Shown: positions 1 to 7,071 of the stretch, one piece after another
How positions within the stretch are numbered: the first letter of the stretch is position 1
Layout: every line of letters starts with the position of its first letter
NCBI GenBank assembly: GCA_023425615.1
Contig: JAFACJ010001011.1
Coordinates: forward strand, 1-11,305
Direction: 5' to 3'
Source: Actinomycetes bacterium
Lineage (GTDB): Bacteria; Actinomycetota; Actinomycetes; Streptosporangiales; Streptosporangiaceae
DNA: 11,305 nucleotides
Program-made: the position numbers and the translations under genes
The notes under the pieces: model-generated
What the model was told of the DNA's origin: nothing
What the model saw: only the letters and a program-made list of their open reading frames with translations
Database searches by the model: none

Positions 1-1595
1 GCGATCCGCGGCTTCAAGAACGCCACCAGGTCGCTCTGGTCGAAGCTCCGCTCCGCACCGACCGCGACGAGCACCACCGCCTCGCCCAGCACCGGATGAG
101 GGACGCCCACGGCGTAGGCGGCGCTGAGTCCGCCCCACGCGCGCACCTGGTCTTCGACTTCCTTGGGCGAGACGTTCGCGGACTTGGTCTTGATCATCCC
201 GTTCGCGCGGCCGACGAAGTGGAAGTAGCCGGCCTGGTCGAGATAGGCGAGATCCTGGGTCTGCAGGTAGCCGTCACGGAATCCCTCGTCGGGTGCCGTC
301 TTCAGGTAGCCGCGCATCACCGAGGCGCTCTTGATCTGGACGATCCCCGTCTCGCCGACGGGGACCGGTCGCCCGGTGTCGGCGTCGACGATGCGGATCT
401 CGGTGCCTTTGTTCGGACGTCCGTGAGTGGTCGTCTTGAGCGTCGCCGGCGCGTTGTGCGGCAGCGAGCAGCCGTCGCCCACCGTCTCGGTCATGCCGTA
501 CCCCGGGGACTGCGTGCCCGAGGGGAAGCCGAGCACACGCGCGAGTGTTCCGCCCACTCCGGCGAGGAATCTGATGGAGGACAGGTCACGGCCTGGCGCG
601 CTCTGGGCGAGCCGGCCGATCTGCTCCATCTGGTGCGGGGTGCAGTTGATCACCGTTGCCCGCTCCCGCTCGATCAGATCCAGGGCGGCCGTCGACTCGA
701 AACGTTCCATTCCGACGAAGCAGGCACCCGACGCCAGGCAGGCGCCGACCGTGTTGGTGACACCCACCCAGAAGAACTGCTTTGTCCCGAACATGACGTC
801 ACGCTCGGTCAGCTCGTTCATCTCGACGCTCTGGCGCATCGAGCGGACCGGGGCCCGGTGCAGGTGGAGCACCGCCTTCGGGTCCGCGGTGCTGCCCGAG
901 GTGAAGTACACGACGGCGTCGTCGAACGGCGAGACCGCGGCGGCACGCTCCGCCAGCACCGCGTCCGGGATGTCCGTGCCCAGCTCGATCAGGTCGCCCC
1001 ACGTCTCGAGGCCCCCGGCCGGCGCTTCGAGACCGTGGACGAAGACACGACGCAGATAGGGGAGTGCCGGGTCCGCGAGGGGCACCGAGCCGCGGGGACC
1101 GATGAAGGGATAGCTCTCGGCGAGTTCGTCCACAAGCTGCCGCGGGCCGGAGCGAACACTCGCCACGAGCACGTTCACATCGGCATGCCGCAGGATGTAG
1201 TCGCGCTCCGCGGGGCTCGCCAGCGTGCTGATGCCCACGACCACGGCGCCGGTCAACGCCGCGCCATAGGCCGCGACGATCCACTCCGGCGAGTTCGGGA
1301 TCAGGACCCCGACCCGTGTCCCCTTGGTGACCCCCGCAGCGGCGAGCCCTCGTGCGACCGCCCATGTCGACTCGCCGAGCTCGGCGTACGTCACTTCGCG
1401 TCCCTCGTAGACATACGCGCGACGCGATCCGTGCCGCGCCACCGTGCGCAGCAGCATTCCGCCCAGCGTGTCGGCGCTCAGCCGTCGAGGGTCCACGTAG
1501 GGCAGGTTCAACGCGTTCCCGGATGCGGCGGGGTCCGTATCGGCGTATCCCGCCGAACCGCCGCCTGTGAGTTCGGTATCCAGCACGTGCTCCAC
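1..1595 (-). CDS. AMP-binding acyl-CoA synthetase (CoA ligase), C-terminus cut by window edge
   Basis: Adenylate-forming enzyme that would activate a carboxylic acid with ATP and join it to CoA. I translated 531 codons from the GTG at 1595. Visible core motifs are the phosphate loop YFTSGSTADPK (residues 230-240), YGMTE (366-370), the conserved Asp of TQDLAY (D448) and the hinge region starting at GR 462-463 followed by IKTKSANVSPKEVED. The C-terminal catalytic Lys motif lies beyond the window. Two family glycines are changed: STG to STA in the phosphate loop, and Gly to Ser in the hinge segment (KTKSAN). An in-frame TAG at 1703-1701 limits the start. GTG 1595 has an upstream AAGGCGGAG, and GTG 1586 is an alternative. 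The gene diverges from the monooxygenase, which suggests a role in handling an acid produced in that pathway. The substrate cannot be told from sequence. The long plus-strand ORF over this gene is a shadow. Confidence 0.93.
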   Translation of the reverse strand, partial: MEHVLDTELTGGGSAGYADTDPAASGNALNLPYVDPRRLSADTLGGMLLRTVARHGSRRAYVYEGREVTYAELGESTWAVARGLAAAGVTKGTRVGVLIPNSPEWIVAAYGAALTGAVVVGISTLASPAERDYILRHADVNVLVASVRSGPRQLVDELAESYPFIGPRGSVPLADPALPYLRRVFVHGLEAPAGGLETWGDLIELGTDIPDAVLAERAAAVSPFDDAVVYFTSGSTADPKAVLHLHRAPVRSMRQSVEMNELTERDVMFGTKQFFWVGVTNTVGACLASGACFVGMERFESTAALDLIERERATVINCTPHQMEQIGRLAQSAPGRDLSSIRFLAGVGGTLARVLGFPSGTQSPGYGMTETVGDGCSLPHNAPATLKTTTHGRPNKGTEIRIVDADTGRPVPVGETGIVQIKSASVMRGYLKTAPDEGFRDGYLQTQDLAYLDQAGYFHFVGRANGMIKTKSANVSPKEVEDQVRAWGGLSAAYAVGVPHPVLGEAVVLVAVGAERSFDQSDLVAFLKPRI

Positions 1596-1714
1596 GCTTG
1601 AGTGCTCCGCCTTCTCTCCCGTCGGCGCCCGCCCCGGGGGGCGCCGTGATCCCGTCCTGACCCGCCATCGGCGATGCGCCTGTGGGTGCCGTAGTGGCAG
1701 CTAGTGTCACCTGG

Positions 1715-1743
1715 AATGTAGTGCGCGTCACAATCGATGTCAA
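1715..1743 (-). promoter_or_regulatory. Candidate promoter for the CoA ligase gene
   Basis: On the minus strand there is a consensus -35 TTGACA (1743-1738), a 17-base spacer and a -10 TACATT (1720-1715). Transcription would begin near 1708, giving a leader of about 113 bases before the GTG at 1595. The match in sequence and spacing is strong for a housekeeping-sigma promoter, but the start has not been mapped. Confidence 0.6.
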
Positions 1744-1792
1744 CACATAATGCCGTCATGGCACAAACTGCCGTATTGACACTTTGAGTCAA
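1738..1792. promoter_or_regulatory. Candidate shared operator between divergent promoters
   Basis: The interval between and around the two opposed -35 boxes contains symmetric elements: TGCC-GTCAT-GGCA at 1751-1763, and TTGAC-ACTTTGA-GTCAA at 1776-1792, the latter overlapping the plus-strand -35 box. The -35 boxes themselves (TGTCAA at 1738-1743 and TTGACA at 1776-1781) are mirror images 32 bases apart. This layout fits a regulator that controls both the ligase and the monooxygenase. No regulator gene for this locus is in the window, so the binding protein is unknown. Confidence 0.4.
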
Positions 1793-1804
1793 CGTGTGCA
1801 GGAT
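1776..1804 (+). promoter_or_regulatory. Candidate promoter for the Baeyer-Villiger monooxygenase gene
   Basis: TTGACA at 1776-1781, a 17-base spacer and CAGGAT at 1799-1804 (near the actinomycete TAGGAT-type -10). The start would be near 1811, leaving a leader of about 100 bases before the TTG start at 1913. The -35 box is part of the inverted repeat TTGAC-N7-GTCAA, so a repressor bound there would block it. Confidence 0.55.
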
Positions 1805-1912
1805 CACTTTCTGGGCGCGGAGTCTCGATCCGCGCCGCGGACGGGTCGGGTCGGCCCCACCGCAGGGTCCGTTGCGCATCGCGCGACGGGCGGTCAGAAA
1901 GGACTACGAACG

Positions 1913-3553
1913 TTGGATGCGAAGATGCTCGATGCTCTCGTGATCGGTGCCGGATCGGCCGGCATCTACCAGCTGCGCCGTCTTCGCGCCGAGGGCTATG
2001 AGGCGCGGATCATCGATGCGGCCGAGGGGGTCGGCGGTGTCTGGTACTGGAACCGGTACCCGGGCTGCAGGCTCGACTCGGAGAGCTACACCTACGGCTA
2101 CTTCGACGACCCCGAGGTCACTCGCCAGTGGAAGTGGTCCGAGCACTACGTCGGCCAGCCTGAGCTCGAGCGCTACTACAACTTCATCGTGGACGAGTGG
2201 GGCCTTCGTGACCACATCGACCTGGGACGCAAGGTCTCCTCGGCGCGTTACCTCGAGGAGAGCGCGGTCTGGGAGGTCCGCACGGAGGACGGGTGCCTGT
2301 ACAGGACCCGCCTCCTGATCACGGCGCTGGGGCAGCTCTCGGCGCCGATCACACCGAACGTCGAGGGCGCGAGCACTTTCGCGGGCGAGGCTTACCACAC
2401 CTCGCGCTGGCCGAAGGAGGAGGTGGACTTCAAGGGCAAGCGCGTGGCGGTCGTCGGCACCGGTTCCTCGGGCGTCCAGGTGATCCAGACGATCGGCGAG
2501 GACGTCGGCGAGCTCGTCGTCTTCCAGCGCACCCCGAACTGGTGCAGCCCGTTGAACAACGGACCGATCGGCCCGGAGACCCAGAAGTGGCTCGAGGAGA
2601 ACATCGAGGAACTGCACCGCCGGCTGATGGACAGCACCGTGGGCTACACCTACGAGGCGCTGCCCACCTCCGCCTGGGAGCACACCAAGGAGGAGCGCCA
2701 GGCGGTGTACGAGGGACTGTGGAAGCTGAAGGGAAACAACAAGTTCCTCGGCAACTTCATGGAGGTCATGACGACTCGCGAGATCAACGAGGAGATGCAG
2801 GACTTCGCCGCGGCGAAGATCCGGGAACGGGTCCACGACCCCAAGGTCGCCGAGAAGCTGATCCCGAAGAACCACGGGTACGGCGGCAAGCGCATTCCCT
2901 ACGAGAGCGGCTACTTCGAGGTCTTCAACCAGCCCAACGTGACCCTCGTCGACCTCAACGAGACCCCGATCGAGAGGGTCGTGCCGGCAGGGCTGCAGAC
3001 CTCGGACAAGACCTATGAGTTCGACATCATCGTCTGGGCCTCCGGATTCGACGCGCTCACCGGGCCGTACGACCGCATCGACATCCAGGGCCGCGGTGGG
3101 GCCCGCCTGAAGGACGCCTGGGTCGACGGGCCGCGGACCTTTGCCGGAACGCAGGTGCCCGGCTTCCCCAACCTCCTCATCCTGGCAGGGCCGCACACCT
3201 TCGGAGGAAACCTGCCGCGCATCAACGAACTGCACACCGGCTTCCTGATGAAGCTGATCGACCGGATGCGCGCCAACGGCAGCACCGTCATCGAGACCAC
3301 TGACGCCGCAGCGGACGCCTGGACCGAGCATGTCCTTGGCACCGTGTCCTCGAGCATCGAAGGCGCTGAGCTCCACTACGCCTTCGGCGGCAACGTCGAA
3401 GGCAAGAAGGTGGTCTTCCGTGGGTACGGCGGCGGCCTGGCTGGGCTCACGCAGCAGTTCAGGAAGATCGAAGCTGACGACTTCAACGGCTTCATCTTCA
3501 ACGACACCAAGAGCATCGGCAGCCGGTCCGCTCAGGTGATGCTCTCCCCCTGA
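1913..3553 (+). CDS. Type I Baeyer-Villiger monooxygenase (FAD/NADPH, cyclohexanone monooxygenase-like)
   Basis: Flavoprotein that inserts one oxygen atom from O2 next to a ketone carbonyl, using NADPH, to give an ester or lactone; soluble, cytoplasmic. Numbering from the TTG start (546 aa, close to the roughly 540 aa usual for the family): FAD-binding GAGSAG at 12-17, then GGVWYWNRYPG; the diagnostic fingerprint FAGEAYHTSRWP at 156-167 (pattern FxGxxxHxxxW-P/D); NADP-binding GTGSSG at 182-187; and later KRIPYESGYFEVFNQPNV and WASGFDA, both typical of the family. I chose TTG 1913 because AGAAAGGA (1896-1903) sits 9 bases before it. ATG 1925 is 21 bases away, and the longer reading from 1784 would include the promoter region. 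It diverges from a CoA ligase and precedes an SDR, which fits ketone catabolism. The exact ketone cannot be named. Confidence 0.95.
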   Translation: MDAKMLDALVIGAGSAGIYQLRRLRAEGYEARIIDAAEGVGGVWYWNRYPGCRLDSESYTYGYFDDPEVTRQWKWSEHYVGQPELERYYNFIVDEWGLRDHIDLGRKVSSARYLEESAVWEVRTEDGCLYRTRLLITALGQLSAPITPNVEGASTFAGEAYHTSRWPKEEVDFKGKRVAVVGTGSSGVQVIQTIGEDVGELVVFQRTPNWCSPLNNGPIGPETQKWLEENIEELHRRLMDSTVGYTYEALPTSAWEHTKEERQAVYEGLWKLKGNNKFLGNFMEVMTTREINEEMQDFAAAKIRERVHDPKVAEKLIPKNHGYGGKRIPYESGYFEVFNQPNVTLVDLNETPIERVVPAGLQTSDKTYEFDIIVWASGFDALTGPYDRIDIQGRGGARLKDAWVDGPRTFAGTQVPGFPNLLILAGPHTFGGNLPRINELHTGFLMKLIDRMRANGSTVIETTDAAADAWTEHVLGTVSSSIEGAELHYAFGGNVEGKKVVFRGYGGGLAGLTQQFRKIEADDFNGFIFNDTKSIGSRSAQVMLSP

Positions 3554-3569
3554 GCCGGGTAACGCTCCT

Positions 3570-3618
3570 CCTGACCGCTGGAGACCCAACTTCCTGACAA
3601 GGGTCTCCAGCGGTCAGG
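3570..3618 (+). terminator. Strong hairpin terminator after the monooxygenase gene
   Basis: A perfect 18-bp stem (3570-3587 paired with 3601-3618) with a 13-base loop begins 17 bases after the stop codon. No T-run follows, which is common for actinomycete terminators. Its symmetry would let it act in both directions. It argues that the downstream SDR has its own promoter; a TAGCAT at 3685-3690 is a possible -10, but I found no matching -35. Confidence 0.8.
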
Positions 3619-3708
3619 TCGGCGGGGCCGCACGGTCATCACCACCTCCCGAAACGCCGCACTCAGGTCTCTGGGAGGCGCTCATAGCATCCATCAAGAA
3701 AGAACCCC

Positions 3709-4488
3709 ATGAACACAGCAAATTCTCGCTTCACCGACAAGGTCGCTCTCGTGACAGGCGGCGCTTCCGGCATCGGGTACGCGGTCGCGACCAGCCTCCT
3801 CGCCGAAGGGGCCAGAGTCGTCGTCGCGGACATCGACCCCGACAAACTCGCGGCGTTCGCCGCAGAGCATGAAGACAGCAGCGAGAGCATTCAGCTTGCC
3901 ACGCTCGATGCAACCGACCCGGTCGCCGTTGAAGAAGCGGTCGAGTCAGCAGTTGCGACTTTCTCAAAGCTCGACATCGTCGTCGCGAACGCCGGAGGCG
4001 GCGGGGTCGGCCGTGTAGCGGACATGAGCGTCGAAGACTGGCAACGTGCCGTCGCGCTGAACCTGGATTCGTTCTTCTACCTCAGTCGCGCGAGCATCCC
4101 TCATCTCATCCGGTCGCGCGGCTGCATCGTCGCAACGTCCTCCTCCTCAGGGCTCAACGGCTGGCCCCATATGGCGGGTTATGTTGCGGCGAAGGCAGGT
4201 GTCGTCAATCTGGTCCGATCAGCAGCGATCGACTATGCCGCAGTCGGTGTTCGAGTCAACGCCGTCGCACCAGGCCCCACCATGACGCCTGCGGTGCATG
4301 CGCACCTTGCAAGACACGACGAGCAGCGAACCGGATACGAGGATCGCATCCCGATGAGCCGCCTGGGCGAACCCAACGAGATCGCCGCCGGCATCTTGTT
4401 TCTCGCCTCAGATGCGGCGTCCTACATCACCGGAGTGACGCTTCCGATCGACGGCGGACTAACAGCCTGGACCGCGGTTCCGCGCTGA
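3709..4488 (+). CDS. Classical short-chain dehydrogenase/reductase (SDR), probably NAD-dependent
   Basis: Oxidoreductase interconverting an alcohol and a ketone, 259 aa, the usual size for a classical SDR. It has the cofactor motif TGGASGIG (16-23), Asp41 at the end of the second strand (VVVADID, favouring NAD over NADP), NAG at 94-96, Asn118, and the catalytic set Ser145, Tyr158 and Lys162 (YVAAK). The PGP after strand 6 (188-190) and the C-terminal ITGVTLPIDGG are also typical. The start ATG 3709 has only a weak AAGAAAGAA before it. It is separated from the monooxygenase gene by a strong terminator. Its third-position G/C use is visibly lower than the monooxygenase's (about three quarters against over nine tenths in stretches I counted), which hints at a separate origin. 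The likely role is oxidising a secondary alcohol to the ketone used by the monooxygenase; this is inferred from position only. Confidence 0.93.
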   Translation: MNTANSRFTDKVALVTGGASGIGYAVATSLLAEGARVVVADIDPDKLAAFAAEHEDSSESIQLATLDATDPVAVEEAVESAVATFSKLDIVVANAGGGGVGRVADMSVEDWQRAVALNLDSFFYLSRASIPHLIRSRGCIVATSSSSGLNGWPHMAGYVAAKAGVVNLVRSAAIDYAAVGVRVNAVAPGPTMTPAVHAHLARHDEQRTGYEDRIPMSRLGEPNEIAAGILFLASDAASYITGVTLPIDGGLTAWTAVPR

Positions 4489-4963
4489 GCGCCGTCACCG
4501 CAGCGCACAGAGCCGCACAGGAAGCGGCCCCCTCTGCATATATCGAGCAGCAGCTGCGTTGCAGTCCGGCGCTGAACACGTGTGCCAGGCGAGCAACGCG
4601 GCTGAACCCGCTTGGTAGCCAGAGTTTCGTGGCATCGCAACATTCCCGCACCGAGCGATCGCATAGACAGGAGCGCCGTCAGCAGGGCCCGAGCGTGCTC
4701 CGTTAACTGTTGGGATGGAGCCGAAGAGCGTTTCTGCTTCTCTCGTCGAGGTGCGAGAAGTGTGGACCGATCAGAGGGCGGGCGCCTGGCCGTCGAACGG
4801 GGGGGAAAGCTCAAATCCACTACCAGGTGGTATCACCCACCCGTGACCGTTAGATACCGATCTAGAAACATCACACAGCGCTACTTCGGGGCTCATCGCA
4901 CCGACCCGAATGGAGGTCTCCGTAGGTACTCGTCCGAAGATCTTCCATTCCTCAGCCCGAGCA

Positions 4964-4990
4964 TCCCTGAACACACTGAGTCTTCAGGGA
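4964..4990 (-). terminator. Possible hairpin terminator of the XRE operon
   Basis: A perfect 8-bp stem, TCCCTGAA (4964-4971) with TTCAGGGA (4983-4990), and an 11-base loop, about 90 bases beyond the stop of the XRE gene on the minus strand. No T-run follows. It is the best hairpin I see downstream of that operon, but it is short and distant. Confidence 0.3.
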
Positions 4991-5057
4991 ACTCATCGTG
5001 CGGGTGCGTCGATGGTCATGGTTCGACGGTAAGAGGGCGCTGAGCTGGTCCTCAACG

Positions 5058-5079
5058 AGGTTGCCCGACATTGCCCCCA
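5058..5079 (-). repeat. TTGCC-type 22-bp repeat, copy B (after the XRE stop codon)
   Basis: On the plus strand it reads AGGTTGCC-CGACA-TTGCCCCCA, two TTGCC half-sites one helical turn (10 bases) apart. It matches copy A at 7072-7093 in 18 of 22 positions, in the same orientation and 2,014 bases away. It begins three bases after the XRE stop codon. It could be an operator for a lost downstream gene, a second binding site for the XRE protein, or the scar of a cassette boundary. Confidence 0.6.
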
Positions 5080-5082
5080 AAC

Positions 5083-5943
5083 TCAGTCGAGTGAGGTGAG
5101 TGCTTCGGAGATAAGGGAGCGGGCGGGATCGCCATAGGCGGCGATGGCTGCCAGACCTTTGAACTCTCGGACGTACATCGCGATCTCTTGGGGCTGGGTG
5201 ATGCTGAGGTAGCCCGAGACCAGTTCGACGGAGACCTGGGTGTCGCTGAAGATCACATAGCCCTCGGTCGGGCGGTTGCTCACGCGGTCAGCGGTGAACG
5301 GGATGATCCCGAGCGAGACGTTGGGGAGCGTCATGACCTTCAGCAGGTGTCTGAGCTGGCCGGCGTGGGTTTCCCGGTCGGTCAGGCGGTAGCGGAGGAC
5401 CGCCTCCTCCAGAAGAAAGACGAAGCGGCGGTTCGGCTCTCGCAGGATGCCTTGACGGCTCATGCGCTCGGCGACTGCTTCGGCCACGTCGTTGATTTCG
5501 ACGCCTTGGCGGATGCGGACCTGTTCGAGGGTGGTCGTGGTGAAACCCGGCGTCTGGATGAGGCCGGGGAAGGTGCGGGACTGGTAGGCCCGGATCAGCT
5601 GGGTCTCGTCGTAGGTCTGCCGTACCGACTGCTGAGCCCGTCGGAGTCCGGCGCGGTTCAGGCGCTGGTAGCTCACCCACATTCCGGCCACGGAACGCTG
5701 CTCGGCGAGCAACTCGGTCGTGCGGCTCTCCGAGACACCGCAGACTCGGCACCAGGTCAGGACGTCGTCGGCGGACGCGGGACGGGTACCGTGTTCGATC
5801 TTGCTGACCTTGGTGTTCCCATGCCACCCGGCACGTTCGGCCAGCTCCTTGGCGGACAGGCGGGCGCCCAGCCGGATCTCTCGGAGCTGGTCGGCCAGCG
5901 CCTGCCGCGCCTGTTGAGCGCTTGAAGAAGACGACGAGGGCAC
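5083..5943 (-). CDS. XRE-family helix-turn-helix regulator with DUF5753 domain
   Basis: Cytoplasmic DNA-binding protein of 286 aa, the normal size for this abundant actinomycete family (WhiJ-like regulators). A low-complexity Ser-rich start is followed by the XRE helix-turn-helix (about 13-70: LREIRLGARLSAKELAERAG, then WHGNTKVSKIEHGTRP) and the DUF5753 ligand or partner domain (about 95-275), recognisable from TFPGLIQTPGF, RFVFLLEEAVLR, LGIIPF and YVREFKGL. The start is GTG 5943, ten bases beyond the stop of the upstream DUF6879 gene, which implies translational coupling; the open frame reaches 6300 but that extension only overlays DUF6879. It is the last gene of a three-gene minus-strand operon. 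Family members usually work with a small partner protein encoded nearby, so the two upstream products are the obvious partner candidates. The likely target is the paired TTGCC site in the operon leader; this is inferred. Confidence 0.93.
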   Translation of the reverse strand: MPSSSSSSAQQARQALADQLREIRLGARLSAKELAERAGWHGNTKVSKIEHGTRPASADDVLTWCRVCGVSESRTTELLAEQRSVAGMWVSYQRLNRAGLRRAQQSVRQTYDETQLIRAYQSRTFPGLIQTPGFTTTTLEQVRIRQGVEINDVAEAVAERMSRQGILREPNRRFVFLLEEAVLRYRLTDRETHAGQLRHLLKVMTLPNVSLGIIPFTADRVSNRPTEGYVIFSDTQVSVELVSGYLSITQPQEIAMYVREFKGLAAIAAYGDPARSLISEALTSLD

Positions 5944-5953
5944 TAGGGTCGGG

Positions 5954-6490
5954 TCACTCGGCGGGTATGCGGTAGTCGGCGTGGTCGGTCGCGAGGTTCC
6001 ACACCGTTTCGAAGGCCGAGGCGCACATCTCGACGATGGCCGGATCCTCGGTGAATTGGTGGCCGACGAGCGCGCCGTTCCCGTCGAAGACCGAGAAGCG
6101 GACCAAGCGGCCATCGAAGACCCAGAACGGGTTTCCCGGCAGCGCGAGCGCCGACGCGCGTTCGCGAGGAAGCCAACGGACCAGTTCCCCGGCCGCGATG
6201 TTGTGCGGGCCGGTGAGGCTGTGCTCCCAGCGAACGTAGTCGGAGACCGGCTCCGACACGATGCGGGCTCTACGAACGGCCACACCCTGCGCGACGGCAT
6301 TTGAGATCAGCGCACGGAACGCGCGGTACGGCTCGGTGTCCTCATGCGGCTGCCCGGCTTTCCACGCGAGAAAGGCAGGGTCGGTGGTGAGGTGCCGGTC
6401 GTGCATCTCCAGATGCACCGCCGAGGCGACACATCCGGAGAGGAGTTCAGCGAACGTCGGCTTGTTCGACCCTGGTCCGAGCGTCTTCAT
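5954..6490 (-). CDS. DUF6879 family protein, function unknown
   Basis: 178 aa from ATG 6490. It matches the DUF6879 pattern from end to end: FAELLSGCVASAVHLEMHDR near the start, then FLAWKAGQP, VRRARIVSEPVSDYVRWEH, AAGELVRWLPRERASALALP, NPFWVFDGRLVRFSVFDGNG and a C-terminal CASAFETVWNLATDHADYR. The family is common in actinomycetes beside XRE-DUF5753 regulators; its biochemical role is not known to me. No signal peptide or membrane segment is seen. The start is uncertain. GTG 6529 has a better placed GGAG but adds 13 residues, overlapping the upstream gene by 83 bases; ATG 6490 overlaps by 44 and is supported by a matching GTG in the duplicated upstream copy. The XRE gene follows ten bases after the stop. 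Confidence 0.88.
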   Translation of the reverse strand: MKTLGPGSNKPTFAELLSGCVASAVHLEMHDRHLTTDPAFLAWKAGQPHEDTEPYRAFRALISNAVAQGVAVRRARIVSEPVSDYVRWEHSLTGPHNIAAGELVRWLPRERASALALPGNPFWVFDGRLVRFSVFDGNGALVGHQFTEDPAIVEMCASAFETVWNLATDHADYRIPAE

Positions 6491-7052
6491 CGGGTCGAGG
6501 CTGCCGGTCACTCCGTTCGAAGTCTCCACTCAAGGTCTCCATGATGGTCGGCGCCAGATCAGCGGAAAGCCAGACTACGGACTCGCTGTCCTTGATCCGG
6601 CTGTCCGAGTTGATCCAAGCAAGAACGGCCGGGTCAACGACCGTCCGTCCACGGAAGAAGAAATCGCCCGTCTCGGGGTCCACGCGGATCACCGGCCCCA
6701 CCAGAGCGGACGGGGAGTCCAGGCGGTCCGTCACCGTGAGACCGCCCGAACGTTCGAGCCGGGTCCGCACGTCCTCACTCGGGCGAGGGTGCGCGCCGGA
6801 CGCGAACCGCCGCTTGCCGGGCTGGAACCGGCCCGTCACCGCCGCCGTGATGATCTCCGCCATGCGAGCGGGCAGCCAGACCACGCACTCTTCGTCCGCG
6901 AGCGTCGTCGAGTCACTGAACCAGGCGAGCACGGCGGGAGCCGTCACGGTCTCGCCCTGGAACAGCAAACCTCCCGTCTCGGCATCTACGAACACCGCTG
7001 GACAGTCGTCGTTCGGGTTGTCAGGGTCCACACCTACGAATTCTGGCCTCAC
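6447..7052 (-). CDS. Unknown protein built of two tandem copies of one module
   Basis: 201 aa from GTG 7052, chosen because GGAAGG lies about nine bases upstream; the frame is open to 7124, but that extra part covers the promoter and repeat. Residues 17-76 and 119-178 align without gaps with 27 of 60 identical (shared VDxETG, FxGxTV, PAVLAW, VVWLxA, and a GxF end). A charged tail also recurs: HPRPSEDVRTRLE near 88 and QPRPDEDARTRVE near 184. No enzyme motif, signal peptide or membrane segment is seen. The module resembles in style the small acidic proteins often encoded next to XRE-DUF5753/DUF6879 genes, but I cannot name a family. It is first in the operon, and its end overlaps the DUF6879 start, implying coupled synthesis. 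A role as partner or antagonist of the XRE protein is a guess. Confidence 0.82.
   Translation of the reverse strand: MRPEFVGVDPDNPNDDCPAVFVDAETGGLLFQGETVTAPAVLAWFSDSTTLADEECVVWLPARMAEIITAAVTGRFQPGKRRFASGAHPRPSEDVRTRLERSGGLTVTDRLDSPSALVGPVIRVDPETGDFFFRGRTVVDPAVLAWINSDSRIKDSESVVWLSADLAPTIMETLSGDFERSDRQPRPDEDARTRVEQADVR
6519..6698 (-). repeat. Second copy of the internal 60-residue module
   Basis: Codes for residues 119-178 of the duplicated-module protein. It is 45% identical to the first copy without gaps. The similarity continues past this end into the charged tail that overlaps the DUF6879 start. Confidence 0.8.
6825..7004 (-). repeat. First copy of the internal 60-residue module
   Basis: Codes for residues 17-76. 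The matching charged tail follows after a spacer six residues longer than in the second copy. The copy is preceded by an Asp/Asn/Pro-rich stretch (VDPDNPNDDC). Confidence 0.8.
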
Positions 7053-7071
7053 GCGCCCCTCACCTTCCAAC

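Larger units (their letters stand above)
4489..5082. other. 594-base stretch without a supportable gene
   Basis: I read this in all frames and recognise nothing. The ORFs present (for example 4612-5043 plus and 4771-4974 minus) lack family motifs, normal codon bias and convincing ribosome sites. It contains a short hairpin soon after the SDR stop (GCCGC at 4512-4516 with GCGGC at 4524-4528, a weak terminator at best), an AT-rich patch near 4538-4545, the near-palindrome TACCA-GG-TGGTA at 4820-4831, an 8-bp hairpin at 4964-4990 and one copy of the TTGCC repeat at 5058-5079. It looks like decayed DNA at the junction of the catabolic and regulatory blocks. Confidence 0.55.

Noticed and set aside
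96..1601. Long plus-strand open frame (501 codons)
   Set aside because: Shadow of the CoA ligase on the minus strand, which carries all the family motifs; the plus reading has none.
799..1746. Minus-strand open frame of 315 codons with an ATG start
   Set aside because: Wrong frame of the ligase gene; Arg/Gly-rich composition and no motifs.
1904..3589. Minus-strand open frame of 561 codons
   Set aside because: Antisense shadow of the monooxygenase, produced by high GC at third positions.
5012..5037. GGTTCGA sequence resembling a tRNA T-loop
   Set aside because: No matching T-stem, anticodon arm or acceptor stem can be drawn around it.
5944..6300. N-terminal extension of the XRE gene
   Set aside because: It overlays the DUF6879 gene in another frame and is Ser/Arg-rich; the natural start is GTG 5943 beside the DUF6879 stop.
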